From: Benincasa hispida
Lineage: Eukaryota; Streptophyta; Magnoliopsida; Cucurbitales; Cucurbitaceae
Direction: 5' to 3'
Assembly (NCBI RefSeq): GCF_009727055.1
Contig: NC_052352.1
Coordinates: forward strand, 25,979,324 to 26,043,323
Length of the DNA stretch: 64,000 bases
Part shown: positions 19,900 through 32,818 of the stretch, one piece after another
Layout: each line of letters starts with the position of its first letter
Numbering within the stretch: position 1 is the first letter of the stretch
Made by a program: the position numbers and the translations under genes
Notes under the pieces: model-generated
Seen by the model: only the letters and a program-made list of their open reading frames with translations
What the model was told of the DNA's origin: nothing
The model's database searches: none

Positions 19900-22660
19900 C
19901 TTGTAGAACTCATACTCTATAGGTGACCCTCAAACCGTAGCCGTGAGAGCCTTCGTAACGGGTCAGCAACATTGTGCTCTCAACGAATCTGGTGACGATC
20001 ACGTCCGCCGTCGATGCCACTATCTCGCGGTCAGATGATACTTCCGCTCCTATATGTTTTCTTGGCCGGTGACTCCTTGGTTCTTGGGAGTTCGCCATTG
20101 CCTCACTATTATCACAAGAGGGTAATGGGCCTAGACATATCTGGAACAACTTCAGGTCTGTCAAGAATTTCCTGAGCCAGAATGACCCTCTTTAGCAGGC
20201 CATTCGCAAGCGGCTACGTCTACTCCGCCTCCATAGTAGAGTCCGGCGATGCACCCTTGCTTAGTGCTTCGGCCACACTACAACTCCTTCGTTAAGAGTA
20301 GACTTGACCTTGATTGTGGACTGCAAATAAATCTTTATCAGTCTGAAAGTTAGAATCCCATATATCTTGTATAGGATCAAATCCCTCGAATCAATACACG
20401 AGCATGTAGTCTCTCGTTAGGATGTTCTTCCACTACGGTCCAGTAGCCCTGGCTTGGGTTAGACTGATACCTACTGACTATGCCCACAGCGTAGCAGATG
20501 TCTGGACGAGTACCAGACATCGCGTACATCAAACTGCCAAACGACAGATGCATAATGGGACCCGTCTCACTTCTCAAACCTCTTGAGGTATCTTAAGATA
20601 GACACATCTCCTTAGAACAAAGTGACTTCAATGCTGAACGGTAGGTAGCCCCTCTTAGATTCCTGCATTAGTATTTGAGACATCTTGTCAAATGTATGAT
20701 GCCTGAGACAGTGCTAGCATTTTTGTTCTTGGCGATCCCGAAAAGATCTGTATACCTAGAACAAACTTGAGCCCTTTCCCAAATCTTTCATTTGGAATTG
20801 GGTCGCTAGCCAAGTTCTTTAACTACAGTCAGTAGAATCCCTACATATTCCAATGAGATAGGATATCGTCTATATAACAACACTAAAGAAGACTACTAAA
20901 GCGTTGATGATGCTTCTTGTAGACACAAAGATTCATAACATTTCTGGTCAAGCCATACGACTTGATTCACAACATCAAATCGTATATTCTATGATCGAGA
21001 CTTCCTGTTTCAAGTCGATAAATGGAACGCGATTCAGTTTGCAAAACCCTTTTGCTCTTGACCTTGAGCTATGAAATTCCTCGACTGCAACCATATAAAT
21101 GGTCTCCTCAAGATTGCCTTCAGAAAGGCTAGTCTTGGACGTCCATTTTCCAGATCTCGTAATTATATAAGTTGCAATGGAACAGGAGGATGCGGATCGA
21201 CTTTAACATGGGCATCCAGGGGCGAGAAAGTCCTCTTTTTCATAGTTGACTCCCTCTAACCTGGGTATAACCTTTGCCACAAGTCGAGCCTTGAAAGGTC
21301 TAGTACCTCCATCAGCACCTGTTTGCACAATTTTTTTTTTTTTTTTTTTTTTTCTGAGTGTTTGTTTTTTTTTGATTTTATTTTTTTTTATTTCTGCTTG
21401 TAGATCCATTTACAACCTATAGGGCGAAACCCATCGGCGATCTAAAGATCCTATAACTGAGTTGAAAGTACATCGACTCCATCTCGAGATCCATGGCTTT
21501 GACCCATTCAATCCCGGTCAAACATCCTCCATTCCCTTCTTATAAGACACAATCCTCACGGTCGCCATCTGCTACCAATACCCAAGGATTTTCGTGAAAC
21601 CTAGATAGCGAACGGGTGGGTCGCAAACCCTCCGCACTACGTCGAGGTTCCCTCAACTCTTGAGGTGGAACCTTGGATGAACTCCCATCAATAACTCTTG
21701 TTGATGTAGCAGGCTCTTCAACACTCTTGTTTGACAGTTTTTCAGTAAGTTCATTGGAAAAGCTCACGCAACACGATTTTGCTCCGTGGACTGTGCTCCG
21801 TATATGGATCCCTCCTCTAAGGAAAGGTAGTGTTTGTTGAAACACACACACATTTTCCAATTGGACTCAATAAAAAATAACTCGCCATGTGTACCTTTGG
21901 GGTAGCCTACAAAGAGGCATAACCCTCGACTGTGGTTCCAAACATTCCTCCCACACACACGCTCCTTCTCGCCACCACCTCTCGGCCGCGCACACCAACC
22001 GCGCCTGGTTTGTCCGGCAGTCTCCATTGCGAAACCAAAAGTTTTTGGGGGGGTACATCATTGAAGCGAACCATGTCTAGAACAAGGTCTATTTCTCACC
22101 TCTAAACCTTTTTTGTTGTTTTTATCTTACCCTCAAGGCAAGAATTCGCACAGATGATTTATTTCTATCACTTAGAAGTCCATTCTTCACCAATGCTCTC
22201 AATCCTATTGAAATTGATAGTGCCCTAAAACATAGATGCCAAAGTTAGGCATTTTCCTTTTTGAGAAAATTCGTCGACATTTTGATTGGAGTTTACGTAG
22301 TTCTGAACATTTTAGTATTGGAAGGATATTGGACTAACGGCCCTTAGCACATATAAATTCGATTCAGATTTGCTGTGAAAATAAAAATACCATCTTTATG
22401 ATAAAACACTTATACCTCAATATAAAAGAAACAGATGTATTTACAATTGCATAAGCCACTTTACAGAAAACCAAAGGGTTCTTTTTGTTCAGTGAACAAT
22501 ATTACTCATTAAAAAATGAAACCTTCTATAAAGTCAAATGGGTACTCGCCAACGCCACAGTTGAGATGACGTGCCCGGTGCCTATTCGCATCGTCATCTG
22601 CACCACCGCTCCAGCTGTCACTACGATCTAATCCCCTGAAAAAGAACAAAAGATCGTTAG
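19900..22660 (-). pseudogene. copia pol remnant (RNase H, RT, core-deleted integrase), copy 3
   Basis: Identity comes from alignment to copy 2. Readable fragments include LSFGSLMYAMSGTRPDICYAVGIVSRYQSN before RNase H (20377-20577) and LCLFVGYPKGT of the integrase tail (about 21920). The integrase core deletion seen in copies 1 and 2 is also here, near 22105. Frames are shattered by indels that look like sequencing error rather than natural decay, so the true state of this copy cannot be judged from this sequence. Confidence 0.75.
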
Positions 22661-22664
22661 TGGG

Positions 22665-24343
22665 TGATAAAGCGGGTAGAAATTGCAGCGTTATCCATAG
22701 TGCTAAGTTCTTTAAACAATGTTGGATCGCGTTGAGATATGTTTACTTTGCGTCCATAAGCATCAATTTCGTAATATTTAGCGGTTTGATATGCGTCCAA
22801 CGCATTAGAACATTGATTTTTGTATTTTTTGTGCGAATATCGTTAATGCAAATGTGAAGATTAACGATAGGAATTCATTGGTCGATAGCGCAACTTCACC
22901 TTGCGGCTTTACGTGTTGTGCTCGCAAACATCGCCAAGAAGGATCGGCCGCACTATTATTATAGGATTACGCGCAACATGGTAAGGCGCATCCAGGTGAA
23001 AGGCCAATTTGGAGTAGGACAAAGCTTATGAACAGTCGAATCCAATAAAGATGAAAGTTGGATAACGATCACAAAGTACAGTTCAGCTTTATTATGGATA
23101 AATTATTCGGCACCATCAATCAGGAAATTAAAGCTGTCCCATCTGTACAACGGGAGGGAGAGCCACCATTTCAGACCATGGATGCTCCTATAAATACCAA
23201 GTGCATTCTTCAAAAAGGGGTTCAAACCGATTTTTACAACAAGTTGTTCAGCTTTGCACGTCTTTGTTTTTAGATTATATCTTATCATTTAGGCGGACGC
23301 GAGGGAGAAATTGTGTCGGTAGATCGTTCACGGTAAGCTTGGGACAGCGTCGAAAGCTCCAAAGACAGAGCGAGGGCCTGACGCGCTGCGGAAGCGGGAA
23401 ACATCTTTAGATCAGAAATAGAGATTTCAGTGTAAAAAGCCTCGGTTAGTAAGGTAATTGCTAAACCGGCCCCTCTACCTTAACGTCCATTGGCATTTTG
23501 TACTCAACTCATTTATAAGAATGGAATTTCTTTCTTATATCTGTTCACTTCTTGTGATTCACGACATGAGTAGCTAAATCAGTTGAATGGTTGAGAAGCA
23601 TTTAGCTAGCACAACTAGGAAATCTTCATTCTTTGTGATTATCTTGTTTATGTATGCTTCATTCGTCCATTAGAGATACCCGGGAGGGTAGTCTAAGGAT
23701 AAGATCTAGACTTGGGAAAGGTCAGGTCAGCATCTAGGCTCGGGAGAGTCAGATTAGAACACATAATACAAGAGATAGGCACTTAGGAATGGGCCACTAT
23801 TTGTTACACGTATCGCATGCATTCTAGAGATAGGATATGATTGTATGCGGTCACCTTGCTTTCATGCATTTTGCATCATCGCATAGGAAAGAGTAGAGAC
23901 TTAGGAATAAGCTCTATGCACACTTTGCATTCAACATATGCGTCCTAGATTTAGGTCATTATTTGGAAAATGAACTTGTTGTGCATGGTAGTAACATGAT
24001 CGGATAGTCTGACGCATTCCCGAGTAAACGCTAGCTAAAGATCTTCTCAACCCGTTCATCGCATACTCATTGCATCTATCAATGCAACTATCGCTTCTCA
24101 AATCCGCTGCATTATTTATTTATTTTTCATCAACGCAAACAACAAAACCAAAACACTTTATTTATTTACCCGGTTATCGCAAATATTTCATCAAAATTAC
24201 CAAAGCAATCTATTTCACAAGTCCATGTGTCGACCCTGGACTTACCAGGAAACTCAGAGGAATTACACTTGAATTTCCTGGGGAAATTGAGTGCGTATTC
24301 CATACATATCGTCCATATTTCCACTTCATAAATACGTCCATCA
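22665..24343 (+). mobile_element. solo LTR, TGATAAC family, copy in Cop-A copy 3
   Basis: It starts TGATAAAGCGGG after AGTGG and ends CGTCCATCA before AGTGG (24344-24348). This is the same insertion site and target duplication as 11091-12761, so the insertion was copied with its host element rather than acquired twice. Confidence 0.87.
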
Positions 24344-24348
24344 AGTGG

Positions 24349-25310
24349 CGCCTAAATCAATTATCCAGGCTGAATCATCATTCTCCACTAAATAAGTTTC
24401 GAGCACAAGTAAATCACATTTATTTTATCCGCCTTGGCCTTAGCCTTGGTTGCTTTCTTCCCTTCAGATACAGAGGACAGTTCTTCTTCCAATGTCCATC
24501 TTGGTTGCAATGGAACACTTTCCCTTAGCAACTGGTGGACGCCTCCTTGGGGCGACAGGCGGTGGATTAGCAGGTGCTTTCCTTTTCCTTACCACCCTTC
24601 TTCTTCTTCTCCTTTTCAAAGTTAGAAGTAGAAGGTCCAGACTTCGTTCTTGAGGTCGAACTTCTATGGAACGTCCTTTAGGATGAAGCAACATTTGCCT
24701 CACCTTCTGCCTCTCCTTACTTTTCAGTAAAGATTGGTATGTCTGCAACTCGTTGAGGAGAGTCGTAAGGTTATATTTCACTTTGTTAAGAATCCACATT
24801 GCTAACAAAGTGCAGGAAGCTTTCCGGCAAGAATGCAGATTATGCTAACCTGGCTGCCCTCATCGATGGTAGACCTGTTCACTCCGCCACATTGAAGTGG
24901 AACTATCATGTTTAGCACATGTTCACAAACAGAGGTGGCTTCTTGCATTGTGGAGTTGAATATGTATTTAAGAGCCTCATGCATAAGCTTTTAGACGGTT
25001 GTCCAAACATTCCTCGTGAGACTTCAATGATCTCACGGGCTGAGACCTTAGGCTCATGCTTATTGGCCAAGACGTCAGAAAGACTTGCCAAGATATAGGC
25101 TTGGGCCTTCTCATTCGCCCTTGTCCATCGCTCGATGCTTCCTGAACATTTCGAGCAGCATTTGGAGCTGGAATAGGAGGACAAGCCTTTGTGAGAGCAA
25201 ACATGAGATCCTCGATGATTAGGATTTTCATGATCATGTTTTTCCATGTTGAAAATTTATCGTAGTTAATTTTTTGGCACTTAACAATGAAAGGTGGCTA
25301 TAGCCATTTG
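24349..25310 (-). pseudogene. copia gag and zinc knuckle (Cop-A copy 3)
   Basis: It is the same gag as at 12767-13736, beginning near 25310 on the minus strand. Fragments such as MIMKILIIEDLMFALTKACP (about 25178-25237) and LLNELQTYQSLLKSKERQK (about 24710-24770) are clear. The zinc-knuckle region follows near 24460-24540. One-base changes split the frame into at least four pieces. It is non-functional as written. Confidence 0.8.
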
Positions 25311-25732
25311 AAAAAAGTTGCTGAAAAATACGAACAAATCTTGATTAGATTTTACTAAACCAATTTTAACCAATTAGTTTTGCAAAATAGTTTCAAGTAC
25401 CCCTAAGTTATAAACTTCTATTTTGCAAGATGCCCTAGTGAGTCAGGACAAATCCACTGGTGGGGTGATCAGTTGTCTCTTCACTAGGATGAGACATTCT
25501 CAAACCATTAGGCAGAAGCAACTCTTGGAACTGAACCTAATAGCCGCCTTTTTTCGGTCCAGAATCGTTAACCTTTAACTATTCCGTGTAAGTGTAACCC
25601 CTCGTTTTCGATGCGAGTCCCATCCTAATGCGCTTACCGTAGGGAAAAGACAGATTAGGACAAGAGACTAAGTTACCTTATCCTCTTATAGGAGATCAAA
25701 AAAGAAACGTGCAAAACTGCCATCTTTTAGGG

Positions 25733-25755
25733 GGACACTCCTAAGGTGCCTCGAG
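25733..25755 (-). repeat. paired leader motif, Cop-A copy 3, unit A
   Basis: Identical to 14164-14186. Confidence 0.8.
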
Positions 25756-25892
25756 GCGATGCGCATAAACTTTTATTCAACCTACCAAGGGAGACCGAGG
25801 GATATGCTGTCGCACTTCCCACTCCCATCCACTATGAACATTTTCTTCCATCCACCTTTATATTGGACCTACCCAACACCCATTCGCTGAGG

Positions 25893-25915
25893 GGACACGC
25901 CAAAGGTGCCGCGAG
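25893..25915 (-). repeat. paired leader motif, Cop-A copy 3, unit B
   Basis: Identical to 14321-14343. Spacing here is 160 because of small indels. Confidence 0.8.
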
Positions 25916-25961
25916 GCCGAGGATAGGTCTCACGGTGTGGACTTTAGGAGAAAAATGAAAG

Positions 25962-28900
25962 CAAAGTATGCATTGTTCCTAGAGATAGGCACAATCTTAT
26001 ACTCGACGCAACCATGCACTATAGAGATATAGTATGCGGCTGCGCTGACCACCGAGAGGTGTGCGATGCGTTAGTGTGACGAGCTGGGATTACTCGAGCG
26101 ATTTAAGATAATAAACAACTATGCGTTAACAGTTGTTATGTATCTACCTATTCTCATCGCAAGTCTTCTATTGCTCAATCTGTTTGTTAGGAGTAGGAGT
26201 AGTGTGTAAAATCCATTAAACTTCTTCTTTTTATATTTTTATTCATCGCCTCAAATCTGTTGTCGGGACTTGGTAGCTAATTCTTTGTTAAGTTTTTGTG
26301 TTTTTGCAGGCACCCTTTTAATATCTTTAGGCATATTGTAGCTTGTGTGACCAAGTTGCAAATAATAATTGAAGTATAGGCGATTCGTCGAAAGTCAATA
26401 TCAACCCCGAGATAGAAAAGGTTATCTGTCGCTTGAGCTGGAAGCAGTCTTAGGTGCATGGTCTACCATCACATGTTCCAACAATTACTGGAAGCTCCAA
26501 TGGTTAGGGCGAGTCCCTTGACCCAAGCAGTTGAGAGCTATCTCCTGCATGGGAGACTCCTTCCGGTGACAACACTCCAATTCCTTCAGGACGTCCTTCT
26601 ATTCTATCTTTACGTTGCTTTTCTTAATTTAGTTTATTTTTATTTATTATTATTTTGGATATGCGGCTGCTTCCTGGTTGTGGTGCATTTGCTCTTGTAG
26701 GTGCGATGATAACTCTCCTCGGTGCGCAGTTACAACGGAAGGATCCTCCACACCCTTCAACACATGGTCTTAATTGCATGATTCCAACACATTGTCGCAT
26801 GCGTTAATTCTACTTAAGGTTCTTTTCTGTTATCTTTATAGCATATCCTTTTTGAAATTTCTCCTTGTCCGATTGCGTTGTTTTGCGATGTTTCTATGAT
26901 GGTACGTATAGTTCACCGCATCTTTCTATACTAATCAACGCAAGGCATTCTTTACTTTTATTAGCTTCTTCAAAATTTGAAAGTCTTAAGTTTTATTTTG
27001 GTGCAAACCTTGGTTCAAAAACATTTATTATCACATTCTTGTAATTTTGTTTTTAGCTTTGCGTGAGAACGCTGCCAACCTCTAATTTGGGGGTGGCAGC
27101 GGTCTCGGAGAATTGCGCTTTCATTGCATTGCGATCATTTGAAAAAAAAAAAGTGAGTTTTTGAGAATAATAACTCCACCTGTCAACGCAATGGGGAAAC
27201 CCATGTTGATAAGAGTTAAAGCTGTGAAAGGCACTTGCTCGAAGTTGGATGCTCGCATGACACACGTGGGGCCAAGCCAAAACGAAGGCAAGCGTTAAGA
27301 TTAGTGCATTAGTGCAACTCCTCTATCCGGTGCAAGCCAAATCAAACGAGACAAGAGTTGAGTTAAATATTAATGCAACCGTAGTTGGATGCCCGCATGA
27401 CACACGTGGGGGTAGGCCAAACAAAGGGCAATAACCAGGTTACGCCGCATTTGAATAAGTCATCGCAAAGTTTTGAAGTATTTTGACGAACACATTCTCA
27501 AAAGCTAAACGCAAAATTGCGGTGAATGAATAAAAAGTTTTGAGCAAAAGGCTTGCCGGATTTAAACTTAAAAAGATCTTTTTAAGAAGCAGCCAAAGTG
27601 GAGGAAAGCATTGCGGTGATGGTTAGAGTGTGTGGCAAATTATATTCTGGGAAGCTGGTCATCGCAAAGAAACGCCGGAAGTGAGTTAAGAATTTCTTGA
27701 GTATAACGCATGCTTGAGGACAAGCATGATTCTAAGTTTGGAGGTGGTGATTATACTGGCAGAAATGGCAGTTATTATAAGCCCTTTTATTTTAGATTAT
27801 GAGGGCTAATAAGTAGAAAAATGCAGTGATAATACTTAGAATTTGCAAAAAAATTGAGTTTTGCATCGATTACACCTAAATCCTCACTGACCCCAATATT
27901 ATGCGTTCTCCGTGCCAAAGTGTCTATTTTTGTAGCTATTGTAGGAATCAAAGCATGCGTTGGAAATAAGCAATCGCAGACAAACGCATGTGCTGAAGCC
28001 AGGCGACCGTAAAGACAAAACGCATGTGCTGAAAACCGAGCTATCGCATAGATGAATGCATGCGGTGATCGCATGCGTCCCAGCATGGAAGTTGCGGTGA
28101 TCGAATGCGTCTATCGCATGGAAGTTGCGATGATTGAATGTGCCCATCGCATGGAAGTTCAGTGATCAATTGGAGATTGCGGCCACGGAGTGACAAACCA
28201 TAATAAAAGGACGATCACAAGATGGGTAGAACACGTTGATACTTCAAGCTGAATCAAGCTCGGACGCATACCTCGGGAGTATCAACAAGATAAGACGATG
28301 TGACATTGCCCATACCGTGACAAAGCAATAGTGAGACATAAACGCAATCATGATAGTTGTCGGCGTTAAAACTCTATAAATAGCCCCTTGGACCTTCATT
28401 TCAAGGCATCCGAACTTCTGCCTCAAGGCAGAGGTTTGCGATCACAGATGAGAGCTTAAGAAAGATTTTCAGTGAGAATTCTTCACCTCCACAAACCAGA
28501 CCAAGGGACGACCGGAGCTTTCGCTAGAGATAGAGCTCGAGAAGAACATCTCCACCATTCATCCATGTCACCACCGGCATCCTTGACGCAAAGTCCTTCA
28601 TTTCTCTTCTAACCTCTGTATTGTATACATTTTAGCTTAAGATATTAAGACATTTTGTAATCAATGCCATCTCTTGATTTCTTCAATGCCACTTCTTCAT
28701 CATCTTTATCTTTATCATTGTTTACCTACATCGTTTATTTATCAAAGGCGATCACATACTTAATCGTGTAGCCTAGAGATTGGACGCATGTAGCAACCCA
28801 TCGAGAGGTGTGCGTTGTGCGAGTATAGTGAGTTAATCCTCGGCTGTAGTAAACGCTTGTCTATGGGTTGTTGCAATGCTTGTCTACAAGTTAAAATAGC

Positions 28901-29057
28901 CGCGTCTAACTGCTTGAGAAGATAAGAGGTGGAACGCACTAAAGCAAAGTATGCATTGTTCCTAGAGATAGGCACAATTTATGCTCAACGCAACCATGCA
29001 CTATAAAGATATAGTCATGCGGCTGACCACCGAGAGGTGTGCGATGCGTTAGTGTGA
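25962..29057 (+). mobile_element. non-coding Ty3-like derivative, second copy
   Basis: It repeats 14388-17473, including the LTR piece, the CACGTG repeats, the polypurine tract and the 3' LTR start (27748). It breaks off inside the LTR at about 29057 after GTTAGTGTGAC and continues as Cop-A LTR sequence. Confidence 0.83.
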
Positions 29058-29455
29058 CACTTCGTGGTCAGGTCTTATACAAACTCTTTGTATAGGACGC
29101 CCTCGCTCGCATGTCCCCAACATGAATGATCAGGATCAGACCATTTGTGGCAAGTCACAACACTTGTGACCATTCCACAAAGCAGGCCGCGTCCGTAGCG
29201 TTACCAGGATAAGGTTTCCCCCCTTTATCCATTTACTACAGACCATTTTGGTTATCACTCAAGGCATGATCCACTTAGATGTCACCACATACATGCTTGA
29301 GTCACATACAGATAACCAGGGATTTTATGTTTATTGGTTTGTGGTAAAGCAAATAAAACAAATAACCGAGGAAAACAACAAGATGTGAAGTAAATATCAT
29401 ATATTAACAATCACAGGTGTTCGTATATACTGTTTACAAACTATAGGACACGAGC
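29058..29455 (-). mobile_element. Cop-A-type LTR fragment
   Basis: It matches 7908-8296 with modest divergence, from ACTTCGTGG to ACTATAGGACACGAG. Both ends are internal LTR positions, so it is a fragment. Confidence 0.78.
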
Positions 29456-29718
29456 GACTCAAAACTTTAAATTACAGACTTGATCGCAAACAAATAAGCC
29501 CAAAACAGGGATCCTTACAAACCAATTTGTAAATGAAAGCAATAAACTAAGCCCTATCCTAAAAAAATCCACCAACAAAATCCACATTCACCAAAAGCCA
29601 TTCATCGTATGAATTCTAAACAGAATGCATAACAAAATACCCACCATCACTGTAGAAATTGATTCAATAAAAAAATGGATTTTGGGATCAGTAATCCAAC
29701 AACTTGGTTCTGATACCA
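29456..29718 (-). other. Cop-A-type leader end with primer-binding site
   Basis: A short non-coding leader resembles 19260-19516. It ends with GTTCTGATACCA at 29707-29718, whose minus strand TGGTATCAGAAC is a near-perfect initiator tRNA-Met PBS. The rest of the element to the left is missing. Confidence 0.72.
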
Positions 29719-29720
29719 AT

Positions 29721-31681
29721 TGAAGGATCCCAAACTGAAGGGAATCTTGAGCGGAAGAAAGATCGTCCCAATTCCCATTTTTTCATTGTATATAAGTTTT
29801 ACTATAAATTAAGAATAAGATATGCATTTATATAAATTAAAACATACTTTAACAAAAGAAAAACTTAGAGTTTCAAAAACCAATGCCTTTGAAGACTGTC
29901 TTCAAGAATCCTTTGAATAGAATATGAATACTACCACAATGGTTTCCTCAGTATTCTCAGGCAGAGAACCCAAAAGTGGTGGGCTCTAGTTATTTTAGAA
30001 TGAGAGAAAATAGATAAGTGGAGAGGAAGAAGTTTGTAGATCGTTCACCAACAACCCAAAACTTGCAGAACTCTTTCTGTCTTTTTCACACTAAAAAACA
30101 ATGAAAATCAAGGGGTAGAAGGAGACTCTCTCCTATCTATAATTAAAAGATCCATACATTCACTTAAGTGAGTGGAGAGAAAAGAGGGGAGGGGAGTTGT
30201 AACTCCTTCCCTCGTTTAAAAATAATATTTCGTATATATATAAATATGATAACTAACTTATCATATGATATATATTAAATTATATGTTATATCAAATATA
30301 ACATATAATCTATAGTTTTAATATTGTATCATATATAATATAACCTATAGTTTCTTTTCTCTCTTATATGACATTTAATATAAATCACATTTATATTAAA
30401 TTTAACAATTACAAATCCATTTAACATTATATTTGAATCATATTCAAATATTTATTTCCTCTCACTAAAGCTATAATGTATCAAATACATTATAATAATT
30501 ATATCACACATAATTAAAATAACTTAATTATATCATATATAATTAAATCTCTCTATTAATTTGAACAACTCAAATTAATCCAAAAATCGATTCTTATTTA
30601 ATCTTATTGAGCTACCAAGGGGACCTCATGGACCTGTAGCTTGAAGCTCCAACCATACATGAATAATTAACCAAACTCTTTGATTAAATTATTCACCATC
30701 CGTTAACTATCTGGCACTCCACTAAAGATCTACAACTGTACTCTTCACACTACAGATATATTTCTGTGTCCATTGGATATAACCAATCAACAGTATGATG
30801 ACTCTTCATAAATTGCTAAGTACAGTTGGGCCAAAATTACCGTTTTGCGCTTGTAGTTACATCTAACTTCTTAAGTACCACTGATCCCTCTAATGAACAA
30901 TAGATGATAGTCCAACTATGAATAAACCAGGAGAGGGTGTGGCGTCATATTGTTCAAGTCCCGGAATCAGCCCTTAAGGGAGCAATTTATCTACTTACCC
31001 CTATCTCGGGGAAGGAGTAAATTCCTTCTTGTGTAGGTGTGTTCCCAGCTCCCCAATCAGACAAATTCCCAAAAGGGTAGGCATGTTGAGTCGGCGATCT
31101 GACCATTCTCACCTATACAAATCAAAGAACCGCCCTTATAGGCAGGAGTTCACAACTCACTCAGGATTCAGGTCATGTTACCTATGGTCATCCTGGTGAA
31201 ATGTAAGTCTTTATTATGAACAATGTTATATAATGAGACTAAATATTTCATGGTCTGGTCTTATACAAACTCCTTTGTATAGAATATCCCTGCTCACATG
31301 TCTATATATGAATGATCAGGATCATATCATGTGTAACACTTTAAAACAATTGTAACACCTACAAAGCGGGCCATACTCATAGTGTCACCAGGACAAGGTA
31401 CCTAGCCTTATCCATCTACTATAAACCATTTAGGTTATCACTCAAACATGATCCACTCGTATGTCTCTACATACATGTTTAAGTTACAAGATAACCTTGG
31501 ATGTTAATTTATTGATTTGTGGTTAATGCAACTAAAATGTGGAATAAAATATCATATATTTTTATTAAATAGACAATGATTTTGAATAAAATATCATATA
31601 TTTTATCAAATAAACAATGAGTTTGTTCAATACATTTATAAACTATAGGACCCTACGAGATTTAGGGCATCAACCCCAACA
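29721..31681 (-). mobile_element. Cop-A-type LTR, complete (1.96 kb)
   Basis: On the plus strand it runs from TGAAGGATCCC to CAACCCCAACA, giving proper TG...CA ends. The PBS lies on its left, so it is the 5' LTR of a minus-strand element whose body is not preserved. The right flank is Cop-B RT sequence, which it interrupts. It is diverged from the LTR at 6287 but follows the same layout. Confidence 0.8.
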
Positions 31682-31689
31682 CTTAGGAC

Positions 31690-32490
31690 TATTAGCTGTT
31701 GAAAGTTTGAAATGGTGTGCAAAGGGGGTAGTAACAGGCTTTGCATCACTCATTTTGAATCTCTGTATAACTTTATCACAATAGTCAGAATGACATATAA
31801 AGTCTATCATGGTTTCTGTCCCTGTTTATTTCAACTCCTAGGATTCTTCTTAACTCCCCTAGGTCTTTCGTTTCAAACTCTTTCTTTAAATGAGTCTTGA
31901 CTTGACTGAGAACTTCCTTAGAACTTCCTGTGAGTAACATATCATCTACATATAAGAGTAGATATACAGCTTCTTCAAAGCTCTTGATGTTTTTATACAC
32001 ACACCAATCATAGGAACTTATTTTGAACCTTATTTTGGAGACCACCTCATCAAATCTATCATACCAACACTTAGGAGATTGCTTTAGTCCATAGATTGAT
32101 TTGTTTAGAAGACACATTAGCTCTTCTTCTCCCTTCTTCACATATCCCTAAGGTTGCTTCATATAGATAGTTTCATTCAAATAACCATGTAAGAAAGCAG
32201 TCTTCATATCCAATTGGTCTAACTCCATGTCTTTCTGTATAACTAAGGAGAGGAGTAGCCTAATGGATGTTTGTTTCACAACAGGGGAAAATACCTTTGT
32301 ATAATCTATGCTTTCTTTCTGTGTGAACCCTTTGCAACAAGCCTTGCTTTGAATCTAGACTTTTGGACTCCAGGAATCTTTTCTTTAAATTTGTATATCC
32401 ACTTACATGAGATAGGTTTGAACCCTTTAGGTAAGGGAACTAGCTTCCAGGTGTCATTAAGTTTGAGAGACCTCATCTCATCATTCATGG
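31690..32490 (-). pseudogene. copia reverse transcriptase (Cop-B)
   Basis: The minus strand gives KLNDTWKLVPLPKGFKPISC at the N-terminal side (32306-32488), FKARLVAKG, then SIYGLKQSPKCWYDRFDEVV and LLLYVDDMLLTGSS, the catalytic YVDD box (31785-32141), and LGVEINRDR. The end reads on to the HFKL stretch that precedes RNase H, and it is cut at 31682 by the LTR. A stop and a frame change lie between about 32142 and 32305. The catalytic aspartates are present, but the frame is broken. Confidence 0.87.
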
Positions 32491-32500
32491 TCTTAATCCA

Positions 32501-32818
32501 TTATCTAGCATCAGGGTTGTTAGTAGCTTCTTCAAAACTTGTAGGCTCATTGTTACTTAATGAAACGATAACACTTAAAGCAACATTGGCATAATCAGGC
32601 TCTGAATATCTAGCTGGGGGAACAATTGTTCTTCTTTTCCTGTCTCTTGCTAGGGAGTAGTTCTGTAGATCTTCTTGTGTCTCTTCATATTCATCAAACA
32701 CATTTTTTGCAGCTTCTATAGTATCTTCACTTTCAAATTCTAAGTCATGTTGAGAAGTGGAGATTTCTAGATCATTCAGTGGCTCTACCTCAAACCTTGT
32801 GCTGCTAGTTTTAGACAT
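32501..32818 (-). pseudogene. copia integrase-RT linker (Cop-B)
   Basis: An acidic 105-codon frame ends with NYSLARDRKRRTIVPPARYS, the conserved stretch just before copia RT. It belongs to the same polyprotein as its neighbours and is not a separate gene. Confidence 0.75.

Larger units (their letters stand above)
19774..25961 (-). mobile_element. Cop-A Ty1/copia element, copy 3 (error-laden)
   Basis: It follows copy 2 from the polypurine tract through to the leader. 19774-23460 carries one-base insertions and losses every few tens of bases, plus two foreign-looking blocks (21327-21396 and 21945-22017). After 23460 the agreement with copy 2 is much better. The inner solo LTR sits at the same site. 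Confidence 0.85.
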
